Position numbers and translations under genes: made by a program. Source: Halodesulfovibrio sp. MK-HDV (GTDB lineage Bacteria > Desulfobacterota > Desulfovibrionia > Desulfovibrionales > Desulfovibrionaceae). Taken from it: DNA of 64,000 nucleotides. Positions 27,476 through 35,481 of the stretch are shown piece after piece. Numbering within the stretch: the stretch's first letter is position 1; the number at the start of each line of letters is the position of its first letter. The notes under the pieces were generated by a model. It saw nothing but the letters and a program-made list of their open reading frames with translations, made no database searches and had not been told where the DNA came from. The stretch spans positions 1 to 64,000 of the forward strand of contig NZ_WYDS01000012.1 of NCBI RefSeq assembly GCF_009914765.1, in the 5' to 3' direction.

Positions 27476-27919
27476 ATGAAAGAAGCGTTTGATTGTCAGA
27501 TGTGCGGACACTGTTGTGAAGGCGAAGGCGGCATTATTGTCAGCCCTACAGATCTTACCCGCATTCTTGATCACTTGAAGATGTCTGCTGAAGAGTTCAC
27601 TGAACAATATGGTGAAATTAAAGACGGTAAACTTCGCATCCGCGTGGGCGAAGATAATTACTGTATTTTCTTTGTGCAGGGTAAAGGCTGTGGTGTACAT
27701 ACCGCTAAGCCGAATATTTGCCGTGCATGGCCATACTTTCGTGGCAATGTAATTGATTCTGAGTCTTGGGAAATGGCTAAAGACTTTTGCCCGGGCATCC
27801 GAAGAGATGTTAGCCACGACGAATTTGCACAGCAGGGACGCGCCTATTTACGTGACAATAACCTGCTTGCCAGTGATAAAACCTGTGAAGCACGTGCTCT
27901 TATTCTTGATGATGAATAG
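27476..27919 (+). CDS. YkgJ family cysteine-cluster protein
   Basis: A 147-residue protein whose N terminus has the C-Q-M-C-G-H-C-C motif (Cys 7, 10, 13, 14), with further cysteines in G-K-G-C-G-V-H and N-I-C-R-A-W-P. This is the YkgJ (UPF0153) pattern, thought to bind zinc or an iron-sulfur cluster. A later D-F-C-P-G-I adds a conserved cysteine. It starts on the base after the CoA-binding gene's stop. The function is unknown; co-expression with a CoA-binding protein is seen here but not explained. Confidence 0.86.
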   Translation: MKEAFDCQMCGHCCEGEGGIIVSPTDLTRILDHLKMSAEEFTEQYGEIKDGKLRIRVGEDNYCIFFVQGKGCGVHTAKPNICRAWPYFRGNVIDSESWEMAKDFCPGIRRDVSHDEFAQQGRAYLRDNNLLASDKTCEARALILDDE

Positions 27920-27956
27920 GATTGCGCCGCTTTGTAGTGTGCTTTGATTTTTCTGA

Positions 27957-28006
27957 AAAGGCTGGATGTTCATAGAGTAATACTCTTATGAAACCGGCCT
28001 TTTTTT
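27957..28006 (+). terminator. Long terminator after the cysteine-cluster gene
   Basis: A lower stem AAAGGCTGG/CCGGCCTTT (one G-T pair) and an upper stem TTCATAGAGT/ACTCTTATGAA with a bulge, followed by seven T. Confidence 0.9.
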
Positions 28007-28289
28007 ATATATAATGTTAGAGTACTGTATAGTTCGTGCGATTACGGATTGTTATTGTATGATGCGTAGTCGAAGATAGAAGGTGTAACAGCGTTGCCGC
28101 ATGACGGGTGACGTGCTTTTTGATCTTGAATAACCTTCTTTAGGTTTATTGCGTTGTCTGCGTGGTGAATATTTAGGCAGGTGGGTTTTTTGTTTTTTTT
28201 GAAATCGAAATTTGTCTGCTGTGATAATAAAAATTTTGTAAACAAGCTCTGTTGCTTGTTGTATTCAGTTTGTTTTCTATGGAGGAACC

Positions 28290-29136
28290 GTGACGTTACG
28301 CGAATGCTATAAATTACTGAATGTGCCCAATGGGGCATCGGAAGATGCTGTAAAGCAAGCATACCGTAAGCGGGCGTTTGAACTGCATCCTGATTTGCAT
28401 CCGGATGATCCTAATGCGTCACGGAAATTTCAGCAGCTTAATGAAGCATATGTTATTATTACTTCTAATGCGAAAGACACCGGTTCTTCCCGTTCTTCTG
28501 AAGCTTCAGGTAAAGCCCGTTCCGCTGCCGATGGTTATCGTTCAGAGCGTGCTTCCCGTGATAGCACTGTGCGTGACCGCGCCCGTTCTGCGTACCGAAA
28601 AGCAAAGTCGAATTTTGATGCTCAGAAAAATAAAACTGCCAGTACTAGCGATACATATAATAAAAAAACGTCCAGAGTTTGATGATTCGTTCTGGAGCCA
28701 AGAACAGCGCGGCTATTCAAAAGAATCTGTACTGAATGAAATTTTGAATGATGCCTTTGCGAAGCGTGTTTTCGAAGATATTTATCGGGAAATAAAGCGT
28801 GATGGCGGCAAATCAATTGTCATGCCCAAGAAGCGTAAATTTTCCATGCAATGGGGCGATCGTGACATTTCAGTAGATATGACAGGCGGGGTTAAGGGAT
28901 GGTTACATAAACAGCTTGATGACAATCAGGTTATGCATCTCCCCATGCAGAATTTACGCCCCGGAGCTAAGGTTCGTTTGACTCTTTCACAAGGGATTGG
29001 CGGCGATACCCGTCAGCTTGAAATTACCTTGCCGACTGATTTTCGAGCAGGGCATCCTATCCGTCTACGTAAGCTTGGACGAAAAATTGGTGCCTGGGTG
29101 GGGGACTTATACCTGACCATTCATGGCCGCATGTAA
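28290..29136 (+). pseudogene. DnaJ-domain protein gene with a +1 frameshift
   Basis: Frame one (28290-28682; GTG start, GGAGG four bases upstream) encodes 130 residues: a J domain with the diagnostic H-P-D at about residues 33-35, then a Ser/Arg-rich linker. It stops just after a run of seven A (28662-28668). Reading on in the +1 frame from that run gives about 150 more residues to 29136, ending in a DnaJ C-terminal-like region (P-G-A-K-V-R-L-T-L, I-R-L-R-K-L-G, G-D-L-Y-L-T-I). The second frame has no plausible start of its own near the junction. Loss of one A would restore a ~282-residue DnaJ-type co-chaperone. It may be a real mutation, a sequencing error, or slippage at the A-run. No zinc-finger is present, as in CbpA-type proteins. 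Confidence 0.75.
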
Positions 29137-29150
29137 TTTAAATAGAAAAC

Positions 29151-29190
29151 AAAAAATCCTGCTGAAGAATCTTCAGCAGGATTTTTTTTG
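29151..29190. terminator. Bidirectional terminator after the DnaJ gene
   Basis: A-run, TCCTGCTGAAG stem with its complement, three-base loop, eight T. It lies between convergent genes. Confidence 0.93.
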
Positions 29191-29205
29191 TTTTCTGGGT
29201 TTGGA

Positions 29206-29655
29206 TTAAAACTCTCTATCAAGCAGCAGGTGCGAGAAGTATCCGACAACCGCAGCAAGGTAGAAAGGTAGCGTTACTATCCATGTTTCACGGAAAAAGA
29301 TCCATGGTAGTGCAATAAGAGGGGCGGGAACAATAAGCATTGCCCACCAAGTGTGCGTCCAGCCTCTGTGTTTCCCTAGGGCGGGGAGCATCGCAAATAG
29401 ACCAAGTATGGCGGCCCATTGGTAATAGTGATTAACAATGAGCAAAACGTCTGTGATGGCCATGATGGAGTAGAAAAAGTTCTGCCCCTTTGATTCAGTA
29501 TCTGTGTCTGGAAAGAGTGATGCCATTACTGCAATGGCAAACAGTGCAGAAAGAAGCCAGACATCCTGTGGAAGATACGAAAAGTAAACAGCGGCTGCAA
29601 TTGTGCCGCCTCCTAATACTGCGCCACCTGTAAGGTGTGCTTTATATCCTGGCAT
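29206..29655 (-). CDS. YdjM family membrane-bound metal-dependent hydrolase-like protein
   Basis: A 149-residue inner-membrane protein. It has the YdjM/LexA-regulated hydrolase-like pattern: H near residue 7 followed by G-G, L-F-P-D-T-D-T (~47-53), H-R-G-W-T-H-T (~95-101) and a final F-S-H-L-L-L-D. The conserved His and Asp residues suggest metal binding. About four hydrophobic helices surround them. AAGGAA lies seven bases before the ATG. No enzymatic activity has been settled for this family. It stands alone, and no LexA box was recognised upstream. Confidence 0.85.
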   Translation of the reverse strand: MPGYKAHLTGGAVLGGGTIAAAVYFSYLPQDVWLLSALFAIAVMASLFPDTDTESKGQNFFYSIMAITDVLLIVNHYYQWAAILGLFAMLPALGKHRGWTHTWWAMLIVPAPLIALPWIFFRETWIVTLPFYLAAVVGYFSHLLLDREF

Positions 29656-29881
29656 AGTATTTCCTTATCAAAAGCAGAATTTGTGCAGTAATGTACTGAA
29701 ATTATGCGAAGTGGTAAAGGCTCAGTCGTGGGGGTAACTGTAAAATATGTACAACTATTAGTATGTAGGTGCTTGTTATAGAAGTGTTTTTTGCGCTTTG
29801 AAATCATGGTTAAGCTGTTGCTTGTGGGCATAATACAGGCAGATAGAGCAAGACGGGCACGCTGCCTGTTTGCACATAAAG

Positions 29882-29985
29882 TGCCGGGGGGACGCCCTCG
29901 GCCAATGAAAAATACTCCGAGCCTTCGGACATATATACGGGGCAAAAAAGTGGAATTTTTATTCCACTTTTTTTGCCCCGTTTTA
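29882..29985 (+). ncRNA. Candidate small structured RNA
   Basis: Three consecutive hairpins: 29884-29902 (GCCG-GGG type, one mismatch), 29916-29929 (TCCGA/TCGGA) and a long one at 29937-29981 (20-bp stem with one bulged T) that ends in TTTT like a terminator. No open reading frame fits this region and no upstream plus-strand gene needs the terminator, so a short independent transcript is a reasonable reading. A promoter was not identified. Confidence 0.35.
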
Positions 29986-30019
29986 ACGTTCCTGTAATAT
30001 CAAATAGTTACTTTCTGAT

Positions 30020-30188
30020 ATTTGAGCGATCAATCAAATATTTTTCAAAAAGATGATTGAACGCTCAAATCAGCATAAATTTTCAATGATTCCGAGTTAT
30101 CAAATAAAATGTTGTAGTTATTGTGATGGAAAAATCACAAAACATCGAATATTCTGAATTTTTTTGCAGCAAATAAATGCAAAAAAAT
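30020..30188. promoter_or_regulatory. Three inverted repeats upstream of the hdr-flx operon
   Basis: (1) ATTTGAGCGATCAATCA at 30020-30036 pairs with 30054-30070, 16 of 17 positions. (2) TTGTGAT-N6-ATCACAA at 30121-30140, perfect arms. (3) ATTTTTTTGCA at 30158-30168 pairs perfectly with 30178-30188. None is followed by a T-run fitting termination of a gene. They lie 400-570 bp upstream of hdrC and are candidates for activator or redox-regulator binding. Confidence 0.5.
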
Positions 30189-30275
30189 CGACTATACGGG
30201 TTGCCAATGTTTGTTAGCGGCGTTAGTCTAAGGGTATAAATAAAGTGATACGCTTTGAGTTAGATTATTGTGATT

Positions 30276-30290
30276 TGGTACCCACATTGT
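30276..30290 (+). promoter_or_regulatory. Possible sigma-54 promoter of the hdr-flx operon
   Basis: TGGTAC-N5-TTGT has the -24/-12 spacing of sigma-54 promoters (consensus TGGCAC-N5-TTGC), with two changes including T for C in the critical GC. The inverted repeats 90-255 bp upstream could then be enhancer-binding sites. The 300-base leader to hdrC shows no gene with a ribosome site. Confidence 0.3.
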
Positions 30291-30592
30291 TCACTGCTCG
30301 AAGTTGAGAATGTTGATGCGTGAGACAACACATAGTTATACTGCCTGATCTAATCACGGGTTTTTGTCGCTTAGGGTTAAAGCAGCAAAAACAACTCCTG
30401 ATTTTTTTTGGGTATTCTACTGGATTTGCTATTTACGTAGCCAGTTTTTGTCTCGCCTTGTTGCATATCAGTTGGGGTCTGTATGCTTCCAAGTTCTTCT
30501 TTTTTCTTGTGTCATTTTTTCACTGAACTGGTGTTTTCGGCATGTTTTGTATGCCAATTTGCTGCCTTTTTCAGTTAACATTCGGAGGAGCC

Positions 30593-31162
30593 ATGGAAAC
30601 CATCCCTCTTAACTCACCGGATAAAGAGTTCATCCGTGAGGTTCAGGAGAGAAGTGGACAGAATGTGCTATCTTGCTACCAGTGTGGCAATTGCACCGCT
30701 GGCTGTCCTTATAACTTTGCCTACGATCTTTCTGTAAGCCGTGTAATGCGTCTTGTACAGCTTGGTCAGCGTGAAGCTGTTCTTAAAAGCCATTCTATTT
30801 GGCTTTGTGCAACCTGTCAGTCATGTACAACTCGTTGTCCTAATAGCATTGATGTCGCCAAAATTATGGATGTTCTGCGTCACATGGCGCGTGAAGCAGG
30901 GTACGCTACTGAGCGTAATGTTAAAGCATTCGGCGATGCATTCCTTGAGTCGGTCGAAAAACACGGTCGTGTGTATGAACTTGGCGTAACCGCATCATAC
31001 ATTCGCAAAACAGGTAGATTCTGGACAGACGTTGATCTTGCTCCGGCGATGCTTCCTAAAAACAAGCTTTCGATTAAGCCGCATGAAGTACGCGGTAAAG
31101 AACACGTTTCTGCAATCTTTAAGCGATTCAGAGAACGCGACACCGCCAAGGAGAACAGTTAA
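30593..31162 (+). CDS. hdrC: Heterodisulfide reductase-like subunit HdrC
   Basis: A 189-residue iron-sulfur protein with two 4Fe-4S motifs (Cys 28, 31, 34, 38 and Cys 72, 75, 78, 82). It passes electrons between HdrA and the catalytic HdrB. The ATG at 30593 has GGAGGAG just upstream; the frame extends 17 codons further but without a site. It is the first gene of a seven-gene operon with hdrB, hdrA and flxDCBA. In D. vulgaris the equivalent FlxABCD-HdrABC set is linked to ethanol metabolism and NADH-driven ferredoxin reduction. Confidence 0.94.
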   Translation: METIPLNSPDKEFIREVQERSGQNVLSCYQCGNCTAGCPYNFAYDLSVSRVMRLVQLGQREAVLKSHSIWLCATCQSCTTRCPNSIDVAKIMDVLRHMAREAGYATERNVKAFGDAFLESVEKHGRVYELGVTASYIRKTGRFWTDVDLAPAMLPKNKLSIKPHEVRGKEHVSAIFKRFRERDTAKENS

Positions 31163-32037
31163 TGTCAATTTCTGTAGGATACTACCCGGGCTGTTCCGGT
31201 AGTGGCACGTCTGTAGAATACGACAAGTCCACCCGCGCAGTCTGTAAAAAGCTCGGTATCGAGCTTAATGAAATCGACGATTGGAGCTGTTGCGGCTCCA
31301 CTCCAGCACATACAGTAGATCATACTCTTTCTGCTGCCCTTTCTGCACGTAACCTCGTTCTTGCAGCTAAACAGGGTCAGGAAGAAGTTGTTACACCTTG
31401 TCCTAGTTGTCTTGCTAACCTTCGCACAGCTTCACGCAAAATCGAAGATGAGAACTACCGCCCTAAAGTGGAAGCTCTTCTCGACGAACCTTGTGACGAA
31501 GCTGCATCCGTAGCTTCTACATTGCAGCTTATTGTTGAACGTGTAGGCATGGACGCTATCAAGAAAGCTGTTGTTAAGCCGCTTAAAGATCTTAACGTCG
31601 CCTGTTACTACGGCTGTATTATGAACCGCCCGCCGGAACTTATGCAGTTTGACGATCCTGAAAATCCAATGGCGATGGATGACATCATGGAAGCGTGTGG
31701 AGCAACTGTACTGCCTTTCCCGCTTAAAGTTGAATGCTGCGGCGCTGCGGCTGGTATGCCTAAAAAAGATATCGTAACTGAACTTTCAGGACGCCTGCTT
31801 GATGTTGCAGAATCCTTGAATACAGAGATTATCGTAACCGCCTGTCCATTGTGTCAGATGAACCTTGACCTTCGTCAGGGTCAGGTTAACCGTGCAAACG
31901 GCACCCGTTATGATATTCCGGTTGTGTACTTTACACAGCTGCTCGGTTTGGCACTGGGTCTTTCTGCTGAAGAGGTTGGCTTGTCCAAGCTCGTAGTAGA
32001 CCCTACACCTCGTCTGCGTTTTGCTGGCGTTTTATAG
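31162..32037 (+). CDS. hdrB: Heterodisulfide reductase-like subunit HdrB
   Basis: A 291-residue protein with two CCG domains: Y-Y-P-G-C, then S-C-C-G-S, then P-C-P-S-C; and C-Y-Y-G-C, V-E-C-C-G-A, A-C-P-L-C. Both carry the cysteine sets that in methanogen HdrB bind the unusual noncubane 4Fe-4S clusters that cleave the disulfide substrate. In sulfate reducers the disulfide partner is thought to be a protein such as DsrC, or a small thiol. The ATG overlaps the hdrC stop by one base, with AAGGAGA before it. Confidence 0.94.
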   Translation: MSISVGYYPGCSGSGTSVEYDKSTRAVCKKLGIELNEIDDWSCCGSTPAHTVDHTLSAALSARNLVLAAKQGQEEVVTPCPSCLANLRTASRKIEDENYRPKVEALLDEPCDEAASVASTLQLIVERVGMDAIKKAVVKPLKDLNVACYYGCIMNRPPELMQFDDPENPMAMDDIMEACGATVLPFPLKVECCGAAAGMPKKDIVTELSGRLLDVAESLNTEIIVTACPLCQMNLDLRQGQVNRANGTRYDIPVVYFTQLLGLALGLSAEEVGLSKLVVDPTPRLRFAGVL

Positions 32038-32049
32038 CAAGGAGAGAGT

Positions 32050-34023
32050 ATGCGTATAGGCGTATTTGTCTGCCATTGCGGCAGTAATATCGCGGCTACT
32101 GTTGACTGTCCGGCTGTAGCGGAGCAAGCGGGAACGTTGCAGGACGTAGTGTTTACTACTGACACAATGTACACCTGTTCCGAACCGGGACAGAACGAAA
32201 TTATTTCAGCCATTAAAGAGCAGAAGCTTGACGGCGTTGTGGTAGCATCTTGCTCACCACGTATGCACGAAGCTACTTTCCGTCGTGCTCTTGAGCGTGC
32301 CGGTCTTAACCGCTACATGCTCGAAATGGCAAACATTCGTGAACACGTTTCTTGGATTGGTAAAAACAAGCCACGTAACACGATTAAAGCTTTTGAGCTG
32401 GTAAAAATTGCTGTTGCTAAACTGCGCAACAACAACCCGCTTCACGCTAACAAGTTCGACGTTACAAAACGCGTTCTCGTTATCGGTGGTGGTGTTGCTG
32501 GTATTCAGGCTGCACTTGACTGTGCAGATGCTGGTTATCAGGTTGTGATGGTTGAGCGCGAGCAATCCATCGGCGGCAAAATGGCCAAAATCGATAAAAC
32601 TTTCCCAACCGTTGACTGTTCCTCATGTATTTTGGGACCGAAAATGGTAGACGTTTCTCAGCATGAAAATATCACGCTGTATGCAATGTCTGAAGTGGAA
32701 AAAATCGAAGGTTACGTTGGTAACTTTGATGTGCAGGTGCGCAAAAAAGCTACTTACGTAAACTGGGCCGACTGCACCGGTTGTGGCGCATGTATGGAAA
32801 AATGTCCGAGTAAGAAAAACGTTGATAAATTCAACGAAGGCATTTCCAAATGTACCTCAATCAACATTCCTTTCCCACAGGCTATTCCTAAGAAAGCCGC
32901 GATTGATCCTTCAGGCTGCTTGATGCTCCAGAAGGGCAAATGTGGCGTTTGTGCCAAAGTTTGTCCTACTAAGTGTATCGACTTTGAGCAGAAGGATGAA
33001 ATCCTTTCGGAAAAAGTTGGCGCAGTTATCGCCGCTACCGGTTACGACATGTTCGACCATTCTGTTTACAAACAGTATGGCGCAGGTCAGTACCCGGACG
33101 TTATTACCTCCCTGCAGTATGAACGTCTTATGAACGCATCCGGCCCTACCGGTGGACACATTGTTCGTCCATCCGATGGTAAAGAGCCGAAAAAAGTTGT
33201 GTTCGTACAGTGTGTAGGGTCTCGTGATCCTTCCGTTGGCCGTCCATACTGTTCTGGTTTCTGCTGTATGTACACTGCAAAGCAGGCTGTACTTACTAAA
33301 GATCACATCCCTGATTCTGATTCGTACGTGTTCTACATGGATATTCGTTCCCCTGGTAAAGGGTACGATGAATTTACTCGTAGAGCTCAGGAACAGTACG
33401 GCGTTCAGTATGTTCGCGGTCGCGTATCCATGATCTACCCTAAAGGTGACAACCTGATTGTTCGCGGTGCGGATACTCTTGCTGGTACTCAGGTAGAAGT
33501 GGAAGCAGATCTCGTAGTACTGGCAGTTGGTGCAGAAAGTGCTAAAAATGCACCTGCTCTTGCTGAAAAAATGCGTATCTCCTACGATTCCTACGGATTC
33601 TTTATGGAAGCTCACCCTAAATTGAAACCTGTCGAAACTAACACCGCTGGTGTTTACCTCGCTGGTTCCTGCTTAGGTCCTAGAGATATTCCAACATCAG
33701 TTGGTCAGGGTAGTGCGGCAGCAGCTAAAGTTATGACTCTGTTCTCTAAAGATAAGCTTGAAAGCGATCCTCAGGTTTCCAAAGTTAACGCATCCCGTTG
33801 CGTAGGCTGCCTGAAGTGTGCTGCCACTTGTCCGTTCGGCGCTATTAAAGAAGTAACCGACCGTGCAGGCAATGTGAAAGCTGAAGTTATTGAAACAGTA
33901 TGTCAGGGCTGCGGTATTTGTACCGTTACCTGTCCTCAGGGTGCTATTCAGCTGCAGCACTTTACAGACAACCAGATTCTCGCGGAGGTCAACGCCTTAT
34001 GTCAGGCTCAACTGGACTTTTAG
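32050..34023 (+). CDS. hdrA: Heterodisulfide reductase-like subunit HdrA (bifurcating flavoprotein)
   Basis: A 657-residue FAD protein, the expected bifurcation centre of the complex. Order: N-terminal domain beginning with V-F-V-C-H-C-G; FAD dinucleotide fold V-I-G-G-G-V-A-G (~142-149) with G-G-K-M and the V-D-C-S-S-C-I-L-G-P segment (~182); an inserted 4Fe-4S site C-T-G-C-G-A-C-M-E-K-C-P (~240); a second cysteine group G-K-C-G-V-C-A-K-V-C-P (~298); and two C-terminal ferredoxin motifs (C-V-G-C-L-K-C and C-Q-G-C-G-I-C). AGGAGAG precedes the ATG. The 3' end overlaps flxD by 25 bases. Confidence 0.95.
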   Translation: MRIGVFVCHCGSNIAATVDCPAVAEQAGTLQDVVFTTDTMYTCSEPGQNEIISAIKEQKLDGVVVASCSPRMHEATFRRALERAGLNRYMLEMANIREHVSWIGKNKPRNTIKAFELVKIAVAKLRNNNPLHANKFDVTKRVLVIGGGVAGIQAALDCADAGYQVVMVEREQSIGGKMAKIDKTFPTVDCSSCILGPKMVDVSQHENITLYAMSEVEKIEGYVGNFDVQVRKKATYVNWADCTGCGACMEKCPSKKNVDKFNEGISKCTSINIPFPQAIPKKAAIDPSGCLMLQKGKCGVCAKVCPTKCIDFEQKDEILSEKVGAVIAATGYDMFDHSVYKQYGAGQYPDVITSLQYERLMNASGPTGGHIVRPSDGKEPKKVVFVQCVGSRDPSVGRPYCSGFCCMYTAKQAVLTKDHIPDSDSYVFYMDIRSPGKGYDEFTRRAQEQYGVQYVRGRVSMIYPKGDNLIVRGADTLAGTQVEVEADLVVLAVGAESAKNAPALAEKMRISYDSYGFFMEAHPKLKPVETNTAGVYLAGSCLGPRDIPTSVGQGSAAAAKVMTLFSKDKLESDPQVSKVNASRCVGCLKCAATCPFGAIKEVTDRAGNVKAEVIETVCQGCGICTVTCPQGAIQLQHFTDNQILAEVNALCQAQLDF

Positions 34024-34523
34024 CAGAAGGTCAAGATCTTCGTATCGTTGGTTTTCTGTGTAACTGGTGCTCCTACGGTGGTGCAGATACCGCTGGTGTT
34101 GCACGTTGTGAACAGCCTACAGATTTACGCGTAATCCGCGTACCTTGTTCTGGTCGTATCGACCCGCTGTTCATCGCTCGCGCACTCATTAGTGGTGCAG
34201 ATGGCGTTCTCGTATCTGGTTGTCACCCACGTGACTGCCACTACGCAGAAGGTAACTTCTACGCTCGTCGCCGCTTTGAAATGCTCAAGCAGTTCCTGTC
34301 CGTTACCGGTATTGATCCGGAACGCTTTCATTACACATGGGTTTCTGCATCTGAAGGCCAGCGCTGGCAGGATGTTGTTACTTCCTTTACAGACCGTATT
34401 CACAAACTCGGCCCGGCACCAAAGTTATCTGGTGGCACCGGTTATGATGAAGAGTGTCTGAAAGAAATCGCGGCTGCTGTTGCCCTTGGCGACGAGTGCC
34501 CGTGCCATAAGGAGAAAGCGTAA
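33999..34523 (+). CDS. flxD: MvhD-like iron-sulfur protein FlxD
   Basis: A 174-residue MvhD-family protein. In methanogens MvhD connects the hydrogenase to HdrA by a 2Fe-2S cluster; here it would link FlxABC to HdrA. Family motifs: I-V-G-F-L-C-N-W-C-S-Y-G-G-A-D, V-P-C-S-G-R-I-D and V-S-G-C-H-P-R-D-C-H-Y, with a C-P-C-H pair at the C terminus. I place the start at 33999 (GGAGG nine bases upstream), inside the hdrA end; a frame opening 99 bases further up is unlike the family. The stop overlaps flxC by one base. Confidence 0.92.
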   Translation: MSGSTGLLAEGQDLRIVGFLCNWCSYGGADTAGVARCEQPTDLRVIRVPCSGRIDPLFIARALISGADGVLVSGCHPRDCHYAEGNFYARRRFEMLKQFLSVTGIDPERFHYTWVSASEGQRWQDVVTSFTDRIHKLGPAPKLSGGTGYDEECLKEIAAAVALGDECPCHKEKA

Positions 34524-35479
34524 TGCAGGCTCTTGCAGAACTTAAAGAACAAATCCGTCAGGCATTGCCTGAGTTGGATGTAGTTATTGGTTGGCAGCAG
34601 GGTTACGATGCGTTGCACACTAGCCCTCTCTTCATTCGCTCTGAAGAAGATCTTGAAAAGCTCGTTGTTAACGAATTCTGTGTGGTGAACCCGGCTTCTT
34701 ACCTGCGCGAAATGCGCGGTGGTAAAAAGGTTGGTCTCGTACTGAAAGGGTGTGATTCCCGTTCTGTTATCCAGCTTGTTCAGGAAGATCTTCTTAAGTT
34801 AGAAGACCTCACCATCTTCGGCTTCGGCTGTAACGGTGTGCTCAACCATGCAAAACTTCAGGCTCGTTTCGGCGATATTGGTTACATCAAATCTATCGAG
34901 AATAGCGGTGCTTCCGTAACTATCGAAGTTGATGAAAACAAAGAAACCGTACCGTTTTCTGAACTGTGTGCAGATAAGTGCTTAACTTGCTCTTACCCGA
35001 ACACATTGCAGTGCACTCACTTTGCAGGTGAAGAATCCAGTAAGGAAGCTGAATCTGAACAGGATAAGGCTCTCGAAGAATTCGAGAAACTGTCCATGGA
35101 AGAAAGATTCTCTTTCTGGCAGGACCAGATGCGCCGTTGCATCCGCTGTTATGCATGCCGTAACGCATGCCCGATGTGCGTATGTAAAGATCACTGTCTT
35201 GCTAACTCTCGCGAAACCAAATGGTTGAGCGAAGAGGTAGACGTGCAGAACAACTTCATGTTCCAGCTTATCCACGTAATGCACCTTACCGGTCGTTGCG
35301 TAGAATGCGGTGAATGTGAGCGTGCTTGTCCTATGGATATTCCGATTATGTTGTTAAGACGCAAAATGGCCGGTGTTGTACGCGATGTTTTTGCATACAA
35401 TGCAGGAACCAACGCGGAAGAGACTCCTCCGCTTATGTGTTTTAAAGTTGAAGAACCAACTATCGAGGAGCGGCACTAG
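34523..35479 (+). CDS. flxC: Iron-sulfur protein FlxC
   Basis: A 318-residue protein. The N-terminal ~165 residues resemble FrhB/coenzyme-F420-reductase-like beta domains (G-L-V-L-K-G-C-D-S-R and C-A-D-K-C-L-T-C). The C-terminal part holds two ferredoxin-type sites, C-I-R-C-Y-A-C-R-N-A-C-P and C-V-E-C-G-E-C-E-R-A-C-P. By order and cysteine content it matches FlxC of the D. vulgaris FlxABCD-HdrABC complex. It is tightly coupled to flxD and flxB (1-base overlap and 2-base gap). Confidence 0.9.
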   Translation: MQALAELKEQIRQALPELDVVIGWQQGYDALHTSPLFIRSEEDLEKLVVNEFCVVNPASYLREMRGGKKVGLVLKGCDSRSVIQLVQEDLLKLEDLTIFGFGCNGVLNHAKLQARFGDIGYIKSIENSGASVTIEVDENKETVPFSELCADKCLTCSYPNTLQCTHFAGEESSKEAESEQDKALEEFEKLSMEERFSFWQDQMRRCIRCYACRNACPMCVCKDHCLANSRETKWLSEEVDVQNNFMFQLIHVMHLTGRCVECGECERACPMDIPIMLLRRKMAGVVRDVFAYNAGTNAEETPPLMCFKVEEPTIEERH

Positions 35480-35481
35480 TC

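Noticed and set aside
30121-30140. Rex or CRP operator (TTGTGAT-N6-ATCACAA)
   Set aside because: TGTGA and TCACA are eight bases apart; CRP and Desulfovibrio Rex sites as I know them have six, so I list it only as an unnamed palindrome.
33900-33998. Upstream extension of flxD inside hdrA
   Set aside because: The extra residues do not resemble MvhD proteins, and the start at 33999 has a proper GGAGG site.
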